In this document: positions 8,431 through 17,426 of the stretch, piece after piece
How positions within the stretch are numbered: position 1 is the stretch's first letter
Layout of the letters: each line of letters opens with the position of its first letter
Source of the DNA: Bin55 sp963664665
Lineage (GTDB): Bacteria; Pseudomonadota; Gammaproteobacteria; Pseudomonadales; Azotimanducaceae
Length of the DNA: 64,000 bases
NCBI GenBank assembly: GCA_963664665.2
Contig: CAXXMH010000004.1
Coordinates: 992,001-1,056,000, forward strand
Direction: 5' to 3'
Notes under the pieces: model-generated
What the model was told of the DNA's origin: nothing
The model's database searches: none
Seen by the model: the letters and a program-made list of their open reading frames with translations, nothing else
Translations under genes and position numbers: made by a program

Positions 8431-9342
8431 ATGACGCGCGTGCCTAAACTGGTCAATCTTGGGTCGCTCGGGATCGACCATGTATATAGCGTTGATCATA
8501 TAACCAAGGCCGGAGAGACTCTCGCAAGCCAGACTCACGACGTATTCCCTGGTGGGAAAGGTTCCAATCAGTCAATTGCTGCCGCAAAGGCCGGTGCTGA
8601 GGTGGTTCATGTGGGTTGTATCGGATCAGATGGCGACATGCTGGTCGACGTACTTCGAGACGCGAATGTTGATGTGTCGGGGTTGCGCATCGGAGAGGTC
8701 GCGACGCAACATGCCGTGATTCAAGTCGACCGACAGGGTCAGAATGCGATCGTGATCTTCGGCGGCGCAAATCGAACCATCACCCAGCAGGACCGAGATG
8801 TGGCTCTGTCCAAGATCGAACCTGGCGATTGGCTTCTGCTGCAGAATGAGATCAACGATCTTGAAGCGATTCTTGAACAAGCCGCGAATCAGAATGTCTC
8901 GGTAGCGTTTAACGTTGCTCCTGTCGACGGCCGAGAGAAAGGCTATGACTATAGCCGCGTCGGACTTCTGATTGTTAACGAGGTCGAAGCTGCATCACTT
9001 TCTGGCGAAACTGATCCGGAAGTCGCATTTGAAGCACTCACGTCGCGATATCCAGAAACCATCGTGCTCCTGACACTAGGTAAGGACGGTGGAATCTACG
9101 GAGGAGGGAAATATCCCCGCGTCGTATATCAAGCACACGTTGTCGATGCCGTTGACGAGACCGCGGCAGGAGACACATTCATTGGCTATTTCATGGCTGA
9201 ATGGTTACGTAGCAAAGACCTCGCGAAGGCAATTGAGGACGCGAGTGCTGCTGGTGCGATAGCAGTCACCAAGCCGGGTGCGGCATCTTCGATTCCTAGT
9301 CAGGCAGAAGTAGCTGCATTCAAGGAAGCGAAAACCCGCTAG
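8431..9342 (+). CDS. Ribokinase-like sugar kinase (PfkB family)
   Basis: This 303-residue cytosolic kinase of the PfkB family is most like ribokinase, which phosphorylates ribose at O5 using ATP. PGGKGSNQSIAAAKAGA at about 41-57 is the first PfkB signature, with the substrate-binding GGKGxN. DETAAGDTFIGYF near 239-251 is the second, with the catalytic Asp in AAGDTF. Length is normal. No ribose transporter or rbsD lies nearby, so the substrate (ribose or another nucleoside-derived sugar) is open. Its stop codon overlaps that of the convergent HAD gene by four bases. Confidence 0.8.
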   Translation: MTRVPKLVNLGSLGIDHVYSVDHITKAGETLASQTHDVFPGGKGSNQSIAAAKAGAEVVHVGCIGSDGDMLVDVLRDANVDVSGLRIGEVATQHAVIQVDRQGQNAIVIFGGANRTITQQDRDVALSKIEPGDWLLLQNEINDLEAILEQAANQNVSVAFNVAPVDGREKGYDYSRVGLLIVNEVEAASLSGETDPEVAFEALTSRYPETIVLLTLGKDGGIYGGGKYPRVVYQAHVVDAVDETAAGDTFIGYFMAEWLRSKDLAKAIEDASAAGAIAVTKPGAASSIPSQAEVAAFKEAKTR

Positions 9343-9998
9343 TCAAATCGCAGACCGGTCGCTTCTTCTAACTCTTGAATGGCGTCGTCAGGATCGACCA
9401 CTTTTATCGTCGTCATTCCCATAGCGCGTGCAGGTTTGAGGTTGATTCCCAGATCGTCGAGAAAGACACAATGGTTGGCTTCGACCCCGATACGCTCGCA
9501 GGCTATTTCATAGATCCGCGGGCTCGGTTTCCTTACACCCTCAATGGATGATTCGATAATCACGTCGAACATGTCCATGACGGGTCCTGTCTCTGTGAAT
9601 TGACGCGTAGCGGCGGTATTCTGGTCCGCGCTTGCGGGTTTGATGTTGTTCGTAATGCAACCGACTTTGAAGTGTTGTTTGCAAGTTGCCAGTACATTAA
9701 TCATTCGCGGCCGAAGCTGCCCAGACAGCAACGTGAGCACTTCGGCGCCGCGCACGGCATGACCTAACGCGCGACTTTCGTCATGAAACAACCCGTCGAA
9801 TTCCTCACGACTGACAGCGTTTGCCTCAAGTTTCGACCACGCGTTTTCGTCCGGATTTGTTGAATTGACGGTCCGAATGAAGTCTCTTGGTAATCCGCGC
9901 TCTTCCTCAAACCTATTAAAGGCTTCGAAGGGACTACTCGTAAATACGCCGCCGAAGTCCCACAATACAGCGTGTATGTCTGGATTTGGTCGTCCCAA
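9339..9998 (-). CDS. HAD-superfamily phosphatase (YihX/epoxide-hydrolase N-domain type)
   Basis: This is a 219-residue HAD subclass I hydrolase. The nucleophile motif is LWDFGGVFT, in which the usual second Asp is Gly, as in the FDFGGVL group of YihX and the N-terminal phosphatase domain of soluble epoxide hydrolase. The later motifs are GCITNN (motif II Thr), GVRKPSPRIYE (motif III Lys) and CVFLDDLGINLKPARAMGM (motif IV acid pair). These groups act as sugar-phosphate or lipid-phosphate phosphatases; the substrate here is unknown. It runs convergently into the ribokinase-like gene, with stop codons overlapping. Confidence 0.78.
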   Translation of the reverse strand: MGRPNPDIHAVLWDFGGVFTSSPFEAFNRFEEERGLPRDFIRTVNSTNPDENAWSKLEANAVSREEFDGLFHDESRALGHAVRGAEVLTLLSGQLRPRMINVLATCKQHFKVGCITNNIKPASADQNTAATRQFTETGPVMDMFDVIIESSIEGVRKPSPRIYEIACERIGVEANHCVFLDDLGINLKPARAMGMTTIKVVDPDDAIQELEEATGLRFD

Positions 9999-10157
9999 GT
10001 TTCGAACTGAACAACGCAGCCGTTAGTAGAAAGAGCGCAATTATCACGGCGACCGTAGTAACGCCCTACATGTAACATATCAAATTCTTGAGACGCCACG
10101 TTAGTGTCGTTTCAATTCCATGAAAATCCACAATTGCTTATGCAGGAATCTACTGCT

Positions 10158-11099
10158 ATGACCTATAACAACATCGAGTACGAGGAAGACGGCCGTCTCG
10201 CGTTCGTCAGTCTAAATCGACCTCAAAAACTGAATGCGCTCAGTCACCCGCTTCGTGCCGAGGTGTATGACGCCATGAAAGAAGCGGAAGCCAATCCCGA
10301 TATCGGCATCATCATTCTTCGAGGCAACGGTCGCTCGTTCAGCGCTGGCTACGACTTGGCGCCTGATCCCACCGAGGAGAGCGAATTCACGTCCGAACGC
10401 TCGAGTATGCCAGATACGGGCACGACGCACCCTCAACACTACGATTGGTCTCGTCATGCATTGATGGGTCACTGGATGATCTGGGAATTGGCGAAACCTG
10501 TCATTTGCCAGATTCACGGGTATTGCTTAGCTGGCGGTACCGAACTTGCTTCGATGTGCGATCTGCGTATCGTGGCTGAAGACGCGTTAATCGGTTATCC
10601 GCCGGTTCGAGCGATGGGCACCATGGACATGATGTGGGCTCCATGGTTCATGCCACCCGTGAAGGCTCGTGAATTCGCATACACGGGGGATACGTTTACG
10701 GGCGTGGAGATGGCACAGTATGGTTGGGCGAACTATGCCTTGCCGAAGGAAGACCTTGATGATTTCGTTGAGAAGTTCGCACGCCGTCTTGGTTTCATTG
10801 ATAACGACCAACTCAACTACAACAAACGAGCGGTGAATCGGCAGTACGAGATCATGGGCATGCGGACCGGCTTAATGGTCGGTACTGATGTTGAAGCGAT
10901 GTCGAAGCATCGTCCTGCTGCACCTGAGTTCGGCCGGCGCGTTCGTGAAGAGGGTCTAAAGGCTGCTCTCGAATGGCGCGATGGACCGTTTCGTGATTTT
11001 CGGGGTGCGTATTCCGAGAAGTATGCCAATCGAGCGCTTGCCGGAAGCGAAAAGAGCGGCGGCGATCAAAGTGATGCCGATTACAGCAAGAACGAGTAG
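10158..11099 (+). CDS. Enoyl-CoA hydratase/isomerase (crotonase) family protein
   Basis: The protein has 313 residues from the ATG at 10158. An upstream GTG at 10104 in frame is possible, but the sequence there does not resemble the family and AGGAAT lies just before 10158. GRSFSAGYDL forms the first oxyanion-hole segment and HGYCLAGGTELASMCDLRIVAEDALIG the core crotonase signature. A C-terminal extension of about 50 residues is longer than in fatty-acid enoyl-CoA hydratases. Reaction specificity in this superfamily varies, so only CoA-thioester hydration, isomerisation or hydrolysis can be proposed. The SDR gene follows 60 bases later and may act on the same pathway. Confidence 0.8.
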   Translation: MTYNNIEYEEDGRLAFVSLNRPQKLNALSHPLRAEVYDAMKEAEANPDIGIIILRGNGRSFSAGYDLAPDPTEESEFTSERSSMPDTGTTHPQHYDWSRHALMGHWMIWELAKPVICQIHGYCLAGGTELASMCDLRIVAEDALIGYPPVRAMGTMDMMWAPWFMPPVKAREFAYTGDTFTGVEMAQYGWANYALPKEDLDDFVEKFARRLGFIDNDQLNYNKRAVNRQYEIMGMRTGLMVGTDVEAMSKHRPAAPEFGRRVREEGLKAALEWRDGPFRDFRGAYSEKYANRALAGSEKSGGDQSDADYSKNE

Positions 11100-11159
11100 A
11101 TCAATGCTGTCGTGATTTAGCGACAACCCATCTCGTTCTTAAATTGGAGTAAGTCCTAA

Positions 11160-11945
11160 ATGGATATGCAAAACGGCGTTGCTATTGTCACGGGTTCCTC
11201 ATCGGGGGTTGGCGCAGCTTGCGCGCGCCAGTTAGCGGAACTTGGTGCCCATGTCGTGATTAACTACTCACGAAATGAAGAAGGGGCGAAAGCAACTGAA
11301 GCAGCTTGCCAGGAATTAGGCGCTGAAACGTTGGTCGTTAAGGCGGATGTTTCGGATGACGCGCAGTGCCGAGCTCTGGCACAAGCAGCGGAAGACCGGT
11401 GGGGTCGTATTGATACTCTGGTCAATAATGCTGGAACGACCAAATTCGTTCCGCATACCGACCTTGAAGGATTGTCGAGCGACGACTTTTTACGTGTCTA
11501 CGCTGTCAATACGCTTGGTCCGTTCATGATGTCACGTGCGGTAGTCCCCGCGATGCAGCTTGGAAAGCGCGGTAGCATCGTAAACGTTTCCTCAATCGCC
11601 GGCGTAATGGGTGTCGGGTCATCCATAGCGTATGCTGCGTCCAAAGGTGCTTTGAACACGATGACGCTTTCATTGGCAAGGGCTTTAGGTCCATATATCC
11701 GTGTTAACACGATTTGCCCGGGATTTATCCAAGGCGACTGGTTACGCGGCGGCCTGGGTGATGCGGCATATGAGGCATCTAAACGCCGTGTGGAGGAAAC
11801 CTCCCCTCTAAATGTTGCATCGACCCCTGATGACATTGCTGCCGGTGTGCTCTACTTTATCGTGGGCGCAGACGTAGTAACTGGCGAGACCCTGATCATG
11901 GATGGCGGCAGCCACCTAGCGACGGCCGGACTCACCAAGCGATAG
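11160..11945 (+). CDS. Short-chain dehydrogenase/reductase, 3-oxoacyl reductase-like
   Basis: This is a classical 261-residue SDR. The nucleotide-binding motif GSSSGVGAACA is near residues 11-21, NNAG near 87-90, and the catalytic Ser-Tyr-Lys triad is in VSSIAGVMGVGSSIAYAASKGAL. VINYSRNEEGA after the second strand suggests NADP(H) preference. Proteins of this kind are usually annotated FabG-like or as 3-hydroxyacyl or sugar dehydrogenases, and the substrate cannot be fixed. GGAG precedes the ATG. It lies behind the crotonase gene and converges on phoU, leaving only 13 bases between the two stops. Confidence 0.85.
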   Translation: MDMQNGVAIVTGSSSGVGAACARQLAELGAHVVINYSRNEEGAKATEAACQELGAETLVVKADVSDDAQCRALAQAAEDRWGRIDTLVNNAGTTKFVPHTDLEGLSSDDFLRVYAVNTLGPFMMSRAVVPAMQLGKRGSIVNVSSIAGVMGVGSSIAYAASKGALNTMTLSLARALGPYIRVNTICPGFIQGDWLRGGLGDAAYEASKRRVEETSPLNVASTPDDIAAGVLYFIVGADVVTGETLIMDGGSHLATAGLTKR

Positions 11946-11958
11946 GCAGCACGCCTTT

Positions 11959-12651
11959 TTATGGTGTGTTGTGGTGTCGAACGTCCGTGCCTTGCACGGA
12001 ATAGACGGTGTTTTCCGCGATGTTCTTGGCGTGGTCGCCGATACGTTCTAGCGACCGCGCCACCCATATCACAGACATAAATTCGTCTACATGCGCGGGG
12101 TTTTGCGTCATACCCTCGCTGCAAGAATCGATGATCGTGTTGTAGACCCGATCAACTTCGGCGTCGGCTTCAATTGTCGCGCTAGCGCCGGAACCGTCTT
12201 TGCGAGCAAATTGATTCAGTGACTCGCGTAGCATCTGACTTGCCAGATTCTCTAAGGTCGATACGTCATCATGTAACGACAGGATTTCTTCTGGAGCTGG
12301 ATTTCGTGGTTTGGCATTGATCAGAACCTTAGCAATTCGGTCCGCTTCATCGCCGACCCGTTCGAGATCGGTGCTGCTCTTTAGCAATCCGACTAGGAGC
12401 CGCAGATCGCTGGCTGTCGGCTGACGACGAGCGATGATGGTGGTAGTCTCGTTGTCAATATCCATCTCGAATTGATTAACTTGGTCTTCTCGTACACGTA
12501 CAGATTGAGCGAGTGCGAGGTCGATCGTCTTGAATGCCTGCATAGCGGAGCGTACCTGCTCTTCTACGAGTCCACCCATCGCCGCGAACTTACCTTGAAG
12601 TGTCTGCAATTCAGCCTCGAATTGTCCTGAGATGTGTCGATGTTCTTTCAT
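11959..12651 (-). CDS. phoU: Phosphate signalling regulator PhoU
   Basis: PhoU (230 residues) has two three-helix PhoU domains, each with the E/D-rich metal-cluster motif (VGDEADRIAK in the first repeat, RIGDHAKNIAENT in the second). It couples the PstSCAB transporter to the PhoR kinase so that the Pho regulon is shut when phosphate is plentiful. Length and repeat order are standard. It is the last gene of the phoB-phoR-pstSCAB-phoU operon, 38 bases after pstB. Confidence 0.95.
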   Translation of the reverse strand: MKEHRHISGQFEAELQTLQGKFAAMGGLVEEQVRSAMQAFKTIDLALAQSVRVREDQVNQFEMDIDNETTTIIARRQPTASDLRLLVGLLKSSTDLERVGDEADRIAKVLINAKPRNPAPEEILSLHDDVSTLENLASQMLRESLNQFARKDGSGASATIEADAEVDRVYNTIIDSCSEGMTQNPAHVDEFMSVIWVARSLERIGDHAKNIAENTVYSVQGTDVRHHNTP

Positions 12652-12689
12652 GCTTGATTTCCGTTGCGGATCTTGGCGATCGGGCTCAG

Positions 12690-13553
12690 TTAGCCGTATC
12701 GGCCAGTGATGTAATCCTCGGTTTGCTTCTCGGTAGGGTTCGTGAATATGATGTTGGTCGTGTCGTACTCGACCAACTTGCCAAGGTATAGAAAACCGGT
12801 GTAATCTGACACTCGTGCCGCCTGTTGCATGTTGTGAGTCACGATTAAGATCGTGTAGTCTTGTTTGAGCTGATGGACTAGCTCTTCGATTTTCAACGTC
12901 GATATTGGATCAAGCGCAGACGCCGGTTCGTCCAAGAGCAGCACATCAGGCTGGATCGCGATAGCCCTGGCGATTACGAGTCGTTGTTGCTGACCGCCAG
13001 ACATATCAAGCGCTGACTCGTTGAGACGGTCACTAACTTCCTCCCAAAGCGCAGCGTTTTTTAATGCCCATTCAACCCGGTCGTCAAGCTCACTCTTGGG
13101 CATGCTGCCTTGAAGTCGCAAGCCGTAGGCAACGTTTTCGTAAATCGACTTGGGAAATGGGTTCGGGCGTTGGAAGACCATGCCAACACGCCTACGCAGT
13201 TGTGCGATATCAACGGCAGTGTCGTGTATCTCCATACCATTGAGTTCGATCTTACCAGTAATTCGTACGTCGTCGATGAGGTCGTTCATACGGTTGAAGC
13301 AACGCAGTAGTGTGGATTTGCCGCACCCCGATGGTCCGATCAATGCAGTCACACGTTGCCGTGCGACTTGCATGGAAATATTGGTAAGCGCTTCGTTATC
13401 GCCGTAATGGAGACATAGATCGGATACCGTAAGACAGATGTCCTCATCCCGCCACGCACTCGGTGACGTTATTTCCTCAATTGATGAGGTCGGCGTCGGA
13501 ACATCTGGCATTGGACTCGATTCATAAGCGACTTCTGCGCGTTCATCGATCAT
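12690..13553 (-). CDS. pstB: Phosphate ABC transporter ATPase PstB
   Basis: PstB (287 residues) is the ATPase of the high-affinity phosphate importer. GPSGCGKST is the Walker A motif, DMSGGQQQRL the ABC signature and VLLLDEPASALD the Walker B motif with the catalytic Glu; a switch His follows in VTHNM. About 35 extra N-terminal residues precede the usual start region. The ATG overlaps the pstA stop by one base (TGATG), suggesting translational coupling. Confidence 0.96.
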   Translation of the reverse strand: MIDERAEVAYESSPMPDVPTPTSSIEEITSPSAWRDEDICLTVSDLCLHYGDNEALTNISMQVARQRVTALIGPSGCGKSTLLRCFNRMNDLIDDVRITGKIELNGMEIHDTAVDIAQLRRRVGMVFQRPNPFPKSIYENVAYGLRLQGSMPKSELDDRVEWALKNAALWEEVSDRLNESALDMSGGQQQRLVIARAIAIQPDVLLLDEPASALDPISTLKIEELVHQLKQDYTILIVTHNMQQAARVSDYTGFLYLGKLVEYDTTNIIFTNPTEKQTEDYITGRYG

Positions 13554-15244
13554 CAGTTAATACTCACTCTATACCGCGCCTCGAGTCGATTACGCAACGT
13601 GATGGCGGTGAAATTCAGCACGATGATGATCAGGACCAAGAGCAATGCGGTCGCGAACACCAGTGGTCGCGCGGCATCGACGTTTGGGCTCTGAAAACCG
13701 ACATCGTAAATATGAAAGCCTAGATGCATGAATTTGCGGTCTAGATGAAGGTAGGGGAAATTGCCGTCGATCGGTAAAGTTGGTGCAAGTTTTACAACAC
13801 CTACGAGCATTAGCGGCGCGACCTCACCTGCAGCCCTCGCGACTGCCAAGATCATTCCAGTCAAAATCGATGGGCTCGCCATTGGCAGAATAACTTTAAA
13901 GATCGTTTCTGCTTTGGTTGCACCGAGTGCCAAGCTGCCTTCGCGCACAGCGCGCGGAATTCGCGTCAAGCCTTCTTCGGTTGAGACGATTATGACGGGT
14001 ACGGTCAACAATGCCAAGGTCAAGGATGCCCAGATTAGTCCCGGTGTACCAAAAGTTGGCGCTGGTTTCGCTTCAGGAAAAAACAGATCGTCTATGGATC
14101 CGCCTATGAAATAGACGAAGAAGCCGAGACCGAAGACGCCGTAAACGATCGAAGGTACGCCTGCGAGATTGTTGACAGCAATTCGTATCAACTGTACCAA
14201 AGGTCCTTGCTTTGCGTATTCACGTAGATACAACGCAGCGATGACGCCAAACGGCGTCACAAGTGCCGACATTAATAGCACCATTAATACGGTCCCAAAC
14301 AGCGCGGGGTACACGCCACCTTCCGTGTTGGCTTCGCGTGGATCGTCGGTCAGGAAGTTCCACAGATTTTTTAAGTAGAGCCAGAGTTTTCCCCACATCG
14401 ACATGCTGTTCGGCATCCACGCTTGAATAATCGCGCTTATAGGAATGTGGACGACTCGACCATCGGCAAGTGCTAAGCCAGCGGTGTCTCTCTCGAGCTG
14501 TTCGGTCAGTTTGAAGACCTGATTTTCAATGATTGCGTATTCAGCGCGCAATACCTCTTCTTCGGCTTCGAGATCGCTAACCTCGCGATTACCGTCGAGT
14601 TGTCGCCGCCGTTTTTCGAGTCGAATCGACTCGAGTTCATAGTTGATTCCGTTGATGCTGTCTTCTTGAAGTGTGTCGATTTCGTCCCGGATAGCGGCTG
14701 TTCGCTCAATTCGTGCTTGAAATTCCTTCCACAGATTTCGGGTATCGACCGTCTCGCCGTCCTGCTCGATATCTACGAGGAGACCATACGCGGCTCCCCA
14801 TTCAGTTCGTTCAACTACGACGACATCATCGGGAACGTTACTTTCGATGACGTCATGCGCGAACAGCCAGCGAAAATCTGGCGGGTTGGCTTGTCGATTA
14901 CCGGTTTTGATGAGCCACCGTTCGACTGTCTCGGGAACTTGCTCCTCAAAAGCGGGATTTGCTTCCATAAACTGGCGGCGGCTAATGGACTCTCGCTCGC
15001 TGAGTTCACCAAAGATCTTCGTCTTGGTACCAAAGCGTTCGTATTCAATCGCCATCACTTGGGATGGCCAAAAATGTGCTAATCCGTTGACTGCGAGCAA
15101 ACCGATCAATCCAAGCACGGCCGCAACACTTGCTGCCACAGCTGCGGAGGTCAGCCAAATCCAAGGATCGCCGGATTGCCACCATGCGCGGAGCGATTGC
15201 CGCTGAATGCTTAGATCTTGCGTGACCGCGTCAGAGGTTGCCAT
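13553..15244 (-). CDS. pstA: Phosphate ABC transporter permease PstA, long form with periplasmic/coiled-coil insert
   Basis: This permease has 563 residues against about 300 in E. coli PstA. One membrane segment lies near residues 30-55. A large insert of about 220 residues follows, including a strongly charged coiled-coil stretch around 180-260 (IRLEKRRRQLDGNREVSDLE and neighbours). The conserved permease core of five segments comes after that, with the EAA-type loop REGSLALGATKAETIFKVILP. Together with PstC it forms the phosphate channel. Long PstA/PstC pairs occur in other proteobacteria; the insert's role is not known to me. It overlaps pstC by 14 bases. Confidence 0.93.
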   Translation of the reverse strand: MATSDAVTQDLSIQRQSLRAWWQSGDPWIWLTSAAVAASVAAVLGLIGLLAVNGLAHFWPSQVMAIEYERFGTKTKIFGELSERESISRRQFMEANPAFEEQVPETVERWLIKTGNRQANPPDFRWLFAHDVIESNVPDDVVVVERTEWGAAYGLLVDIEQDGETVDTRNLWKEFQARIERTAAIRDEIDTLQEDSINGINYELESIRLEKRRRQLDGNREVSDLEAEEEVLRAEYAIIENQVFKLTEQLERDTAGLALADGRVVHIPISAIIQAWMPNSMSMWGKLWLYLKNLWNFLTDDPREANTEGGVYPALFGTVLMVLLMSALVTPFGVIAALYLREYAKQGPLVQLIRIAVNNLAGVPSIVYGVFGLGFFVYFIGGSIDDLFFPEAKPAPTFGTPGLIWASLTLALLTVPVIIVSTEEGLTRIPRAVREGSLALGATKAETIFKVILPMASPSILTGMILAVARAAGEVAPLMLVGVVKLAPTLPIDGNFPYLHLDRKFMHLGFHIYDVGFQSPNVDAARPLVFATALLLVLIIIVLNFTAITLRNRLEARYRVSIN

Positions 15245-17420
15245 AGCGAGTCCTTAGGCGATTCCGCACAATTTCTGCGACGGTGTTAAACAAAAACGTG
15301 ATCAGGAACAACACGAGTGCCATTAAGAAGAGAATCCGGAAATGCGTTGAGTTCGCTTCGGATTCGGGCATTTCGACCGCGATGTTTGCCGCGAACGTAC
15401 GCATGCCTTGAAAGAGATTGAGATCCATGATCGGCGTATTCCCCGTTGCCATCAATACGATCATGGTTTCTCCAACTGCACGACCGAAACCGATCATGAT
15501 CGCAGAGAAAATTCCGGGGCTTGCGGTGAGTAGCACGACTCGGACGAGAGTTTGCCATCGGGTCGCTCCAAGTGCTAGTGATCCGTGCACGAGATGTTGC
15601 GGTACGCCGTAGATCGCGTCTTCCGCTATTGAAAAGATCGTAGGTATGACGGCTAACCCCATTGCGATGCCAATGATGAGAGCATTACGTTGGTCATATT
15701 CCAGACCTAGTTTCTCGTACATCCAAGACTTTGCATCTCCGTTGAAAAACAGATTTGCGAGCGGTTGATCGAACTCTAGAGTGAGCCAGATGAGAAAGAC
15801 GAGAACTGGTATCGCGATCGCGGCGAACCAGCCGTCACACGCACTGAGTATCTTGCTGGGCATCCGAGACCAAAGCGTGGCAAATAAAAGCACCCCAAGC
15901 GGCAGTACGATCACGCAAAGTAGTACCGATGTAAGGTGGTCTTCAACTATCGGCGCTAGCCATAGGCCGGCTAAGAAACCCAAAATAACAGTCGGTAGCG
16001 CGGCCATGATCTCGATGCCGGGCTTAACCCATGCGCGCATGCCTGGCGACATGAAGTTCGCCGTATAAACTGCTCCCGCGACCGCGATAGGGATTGCGAA
16101 TATCATGGCGTAGAACGCTGCCTTGAGGGTGCCGAATAGAAGTGGCGTCAGTGAGAACTTAGGTTCGAAGTCCGTATCGGCTGAGGAGCTTTGCCAACTA
16201 AATACCGGTTCTTCGTACCCTTCATACCAGACTTTACCCCAAAGCGAACCCCAGGAAATCTCTGGATGCTCATTCTCGATTGCATACGTTCGAATTTGAG
16301 CGCCACTGTAGGTCACTAGTCGATCAGCCCGGGGAGAAAAGGCAAGTACCTTGGGAATAGCACCTAAATCGATTGACACAAGCATCCGATTCGACGTGGT
16401 GTACGCGAGGTGCGCGTTGTGCTGCGCGTCTACCGCGACGAAACCTTTCCGCCGTTGCTCGCTCGCCAAGACTGCAATTGACGCGCCGAAGCTCATCACG
16501 CGGATTGTTTTCAGGATAGAACCCTGTTCTGACGGCGATAGCGTCCATTGATGGACTTCACCGGATTCATGTCCAACAAGAATCGAGTGTCTACCAAGGA
16601 GAGGCTCGATTGCAGTCGGCGCGGAGCCGTCATTGGCGAAGGACGCGGTCTGCACCATTCTCGGACGAAGTACAGACGGTACCAATATGAGCTGGTATTC
16701 GCCTGTCTCGACATTGAAGTTGTAGAGGAATCGACCTCGTGGTCCGAATAACGTGCGGAAATGTCCGATTGGACCTTCTATCGTGTTCTCATCTGGGAAT
16801 TCCAGCTCGAAATCGTCATCGGCGTCCTCAAACTCCACGAGCAAAAGCGATCCGTCACTTCGACGTGCAACGATTCTCAGATCTTCATCACTTCGATACG
16901 TGTCGAAGTTTGTCGTGTCTTGAGGTAGTTGATACGAGGTGCCGAGAAATACGGGTTCTACACGCTGCTCGAGTTCGCGTTGATCGTCGAAGTAGCGAAC
17001 CTGATGAGAAACGCGAAAGAAACGAACCTTATCTTCCACGTCGCGAACCGCATAGGTATCTGTTGTCGGAAATACAAGGGACACATCGCGCCACGGCGTC
17101 GAACTAACTTGGGCTTGGTTCGCGATTTCGAATGTTCTTGGGTCGCGAAACTCCACTTGACCATTGCTTCGAAGCAATGTAACCGTCTCGAAACTATCGT
17201 CCGAACCGATTGCCAGCACGTCCTCGGGTAACTGGTCGAATTCATCAAGCAATTCGATCGAAGTTGGAGCGAAGATCGGTAGGATGACCCATATCAGGTA
17301 ACCCATGATCAATACGATCGCCGCGATGACCGCGACGCCACCAGCGCCAATCACCCGTCCAGTGATGACGTTGATCAATCTGCGCCGATTCGAAATCTTC
17401 GGCAAATCGTATGAAGCCAT
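15231..17420 (-). CDS. pstC: Phosphate ABC transporter permease PstC, long form with beta-rich periplasmic domain
   Basis: This permease has 729 residues, more than twice the E. coli length. After the first membrane segment (about residues 25-50) comes a beta-rich domain of roughly 350 residues with repeated strand patterns, such as ALGS/IGS-D-SFETVTLLRSNGQVEFRD, that looks like a periplasmic propeller. The permease core starts near residue 430, with GSLALGATRWQTLVRVVLL as the EAA loop. It forms the membrane channel with PstA. Its partner PstA is also extended, so the two inserts may form one extra-membrane module. Translation is coupled to pstA by overlap. Confidence 0.93.
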   Translation of the reverse strand: MASYDLPKISNRRRLINVITGRVIGAGGVAVIAAIVLIMGYLIWVILPIFAPTSIELLDEFDQLPEDVLAIGSDDSFETVTLLRSNGQVEFRDPRTFEIANQAQVSSTPWRDVSLVFPTTDTYAVRDVEDKVRFFRVSHQVRYFDDQRELEQRVEPVFLGTSYQLPQDTTNFDTYRSDEDLRIVARRSDGSLLLVEFEDADDDFELEFPDENTIEGPIGHFRTLFGPRGRFLYNFNVETGEYQLILVPSVLRPRMVQTASFANDGSAPTAIEPLLGRHSILVGHESGEVHQWTLSPSEQGSILKTIRVMSFGASIAVLASEQRRKGFVAVDAQHNAHLAYTTSNRMLVSIDLGAIPKVLAFSPRADRLVTYSGAQIRTYAIENEHPEISWGSLWGKVWYEGYEEPVFSWQSSSADTDFEPKFSLTPLLFGTLKAAFYAMIFAIPIAVAGAVYTANFMSPGMRAWVKPGIEIMAALPTVILGFLAGLWLAPIVEDHLTSVLLCVIVLPLGVLLFATLWSRMPSKILSACDGWFAAIAIPVLVFLIWLTLEFDQPLANLFFNGDAKSWMYEKLGLEYDQRNALIIGIAMGLAVIPTIFSIAEDAIYGVPQHLVHGSLALGATRWQTLVRVVLLTASPGIFSAIMIGFGRAVGETMIVLMATGNTPIMDLNLFQGMRTFAANIAVEMPESEANSTHFRILFLMALVLFLITFLFNTVAEIVRNRLRTRYGNL

Positions 17421-17426
17421 GAGTCG

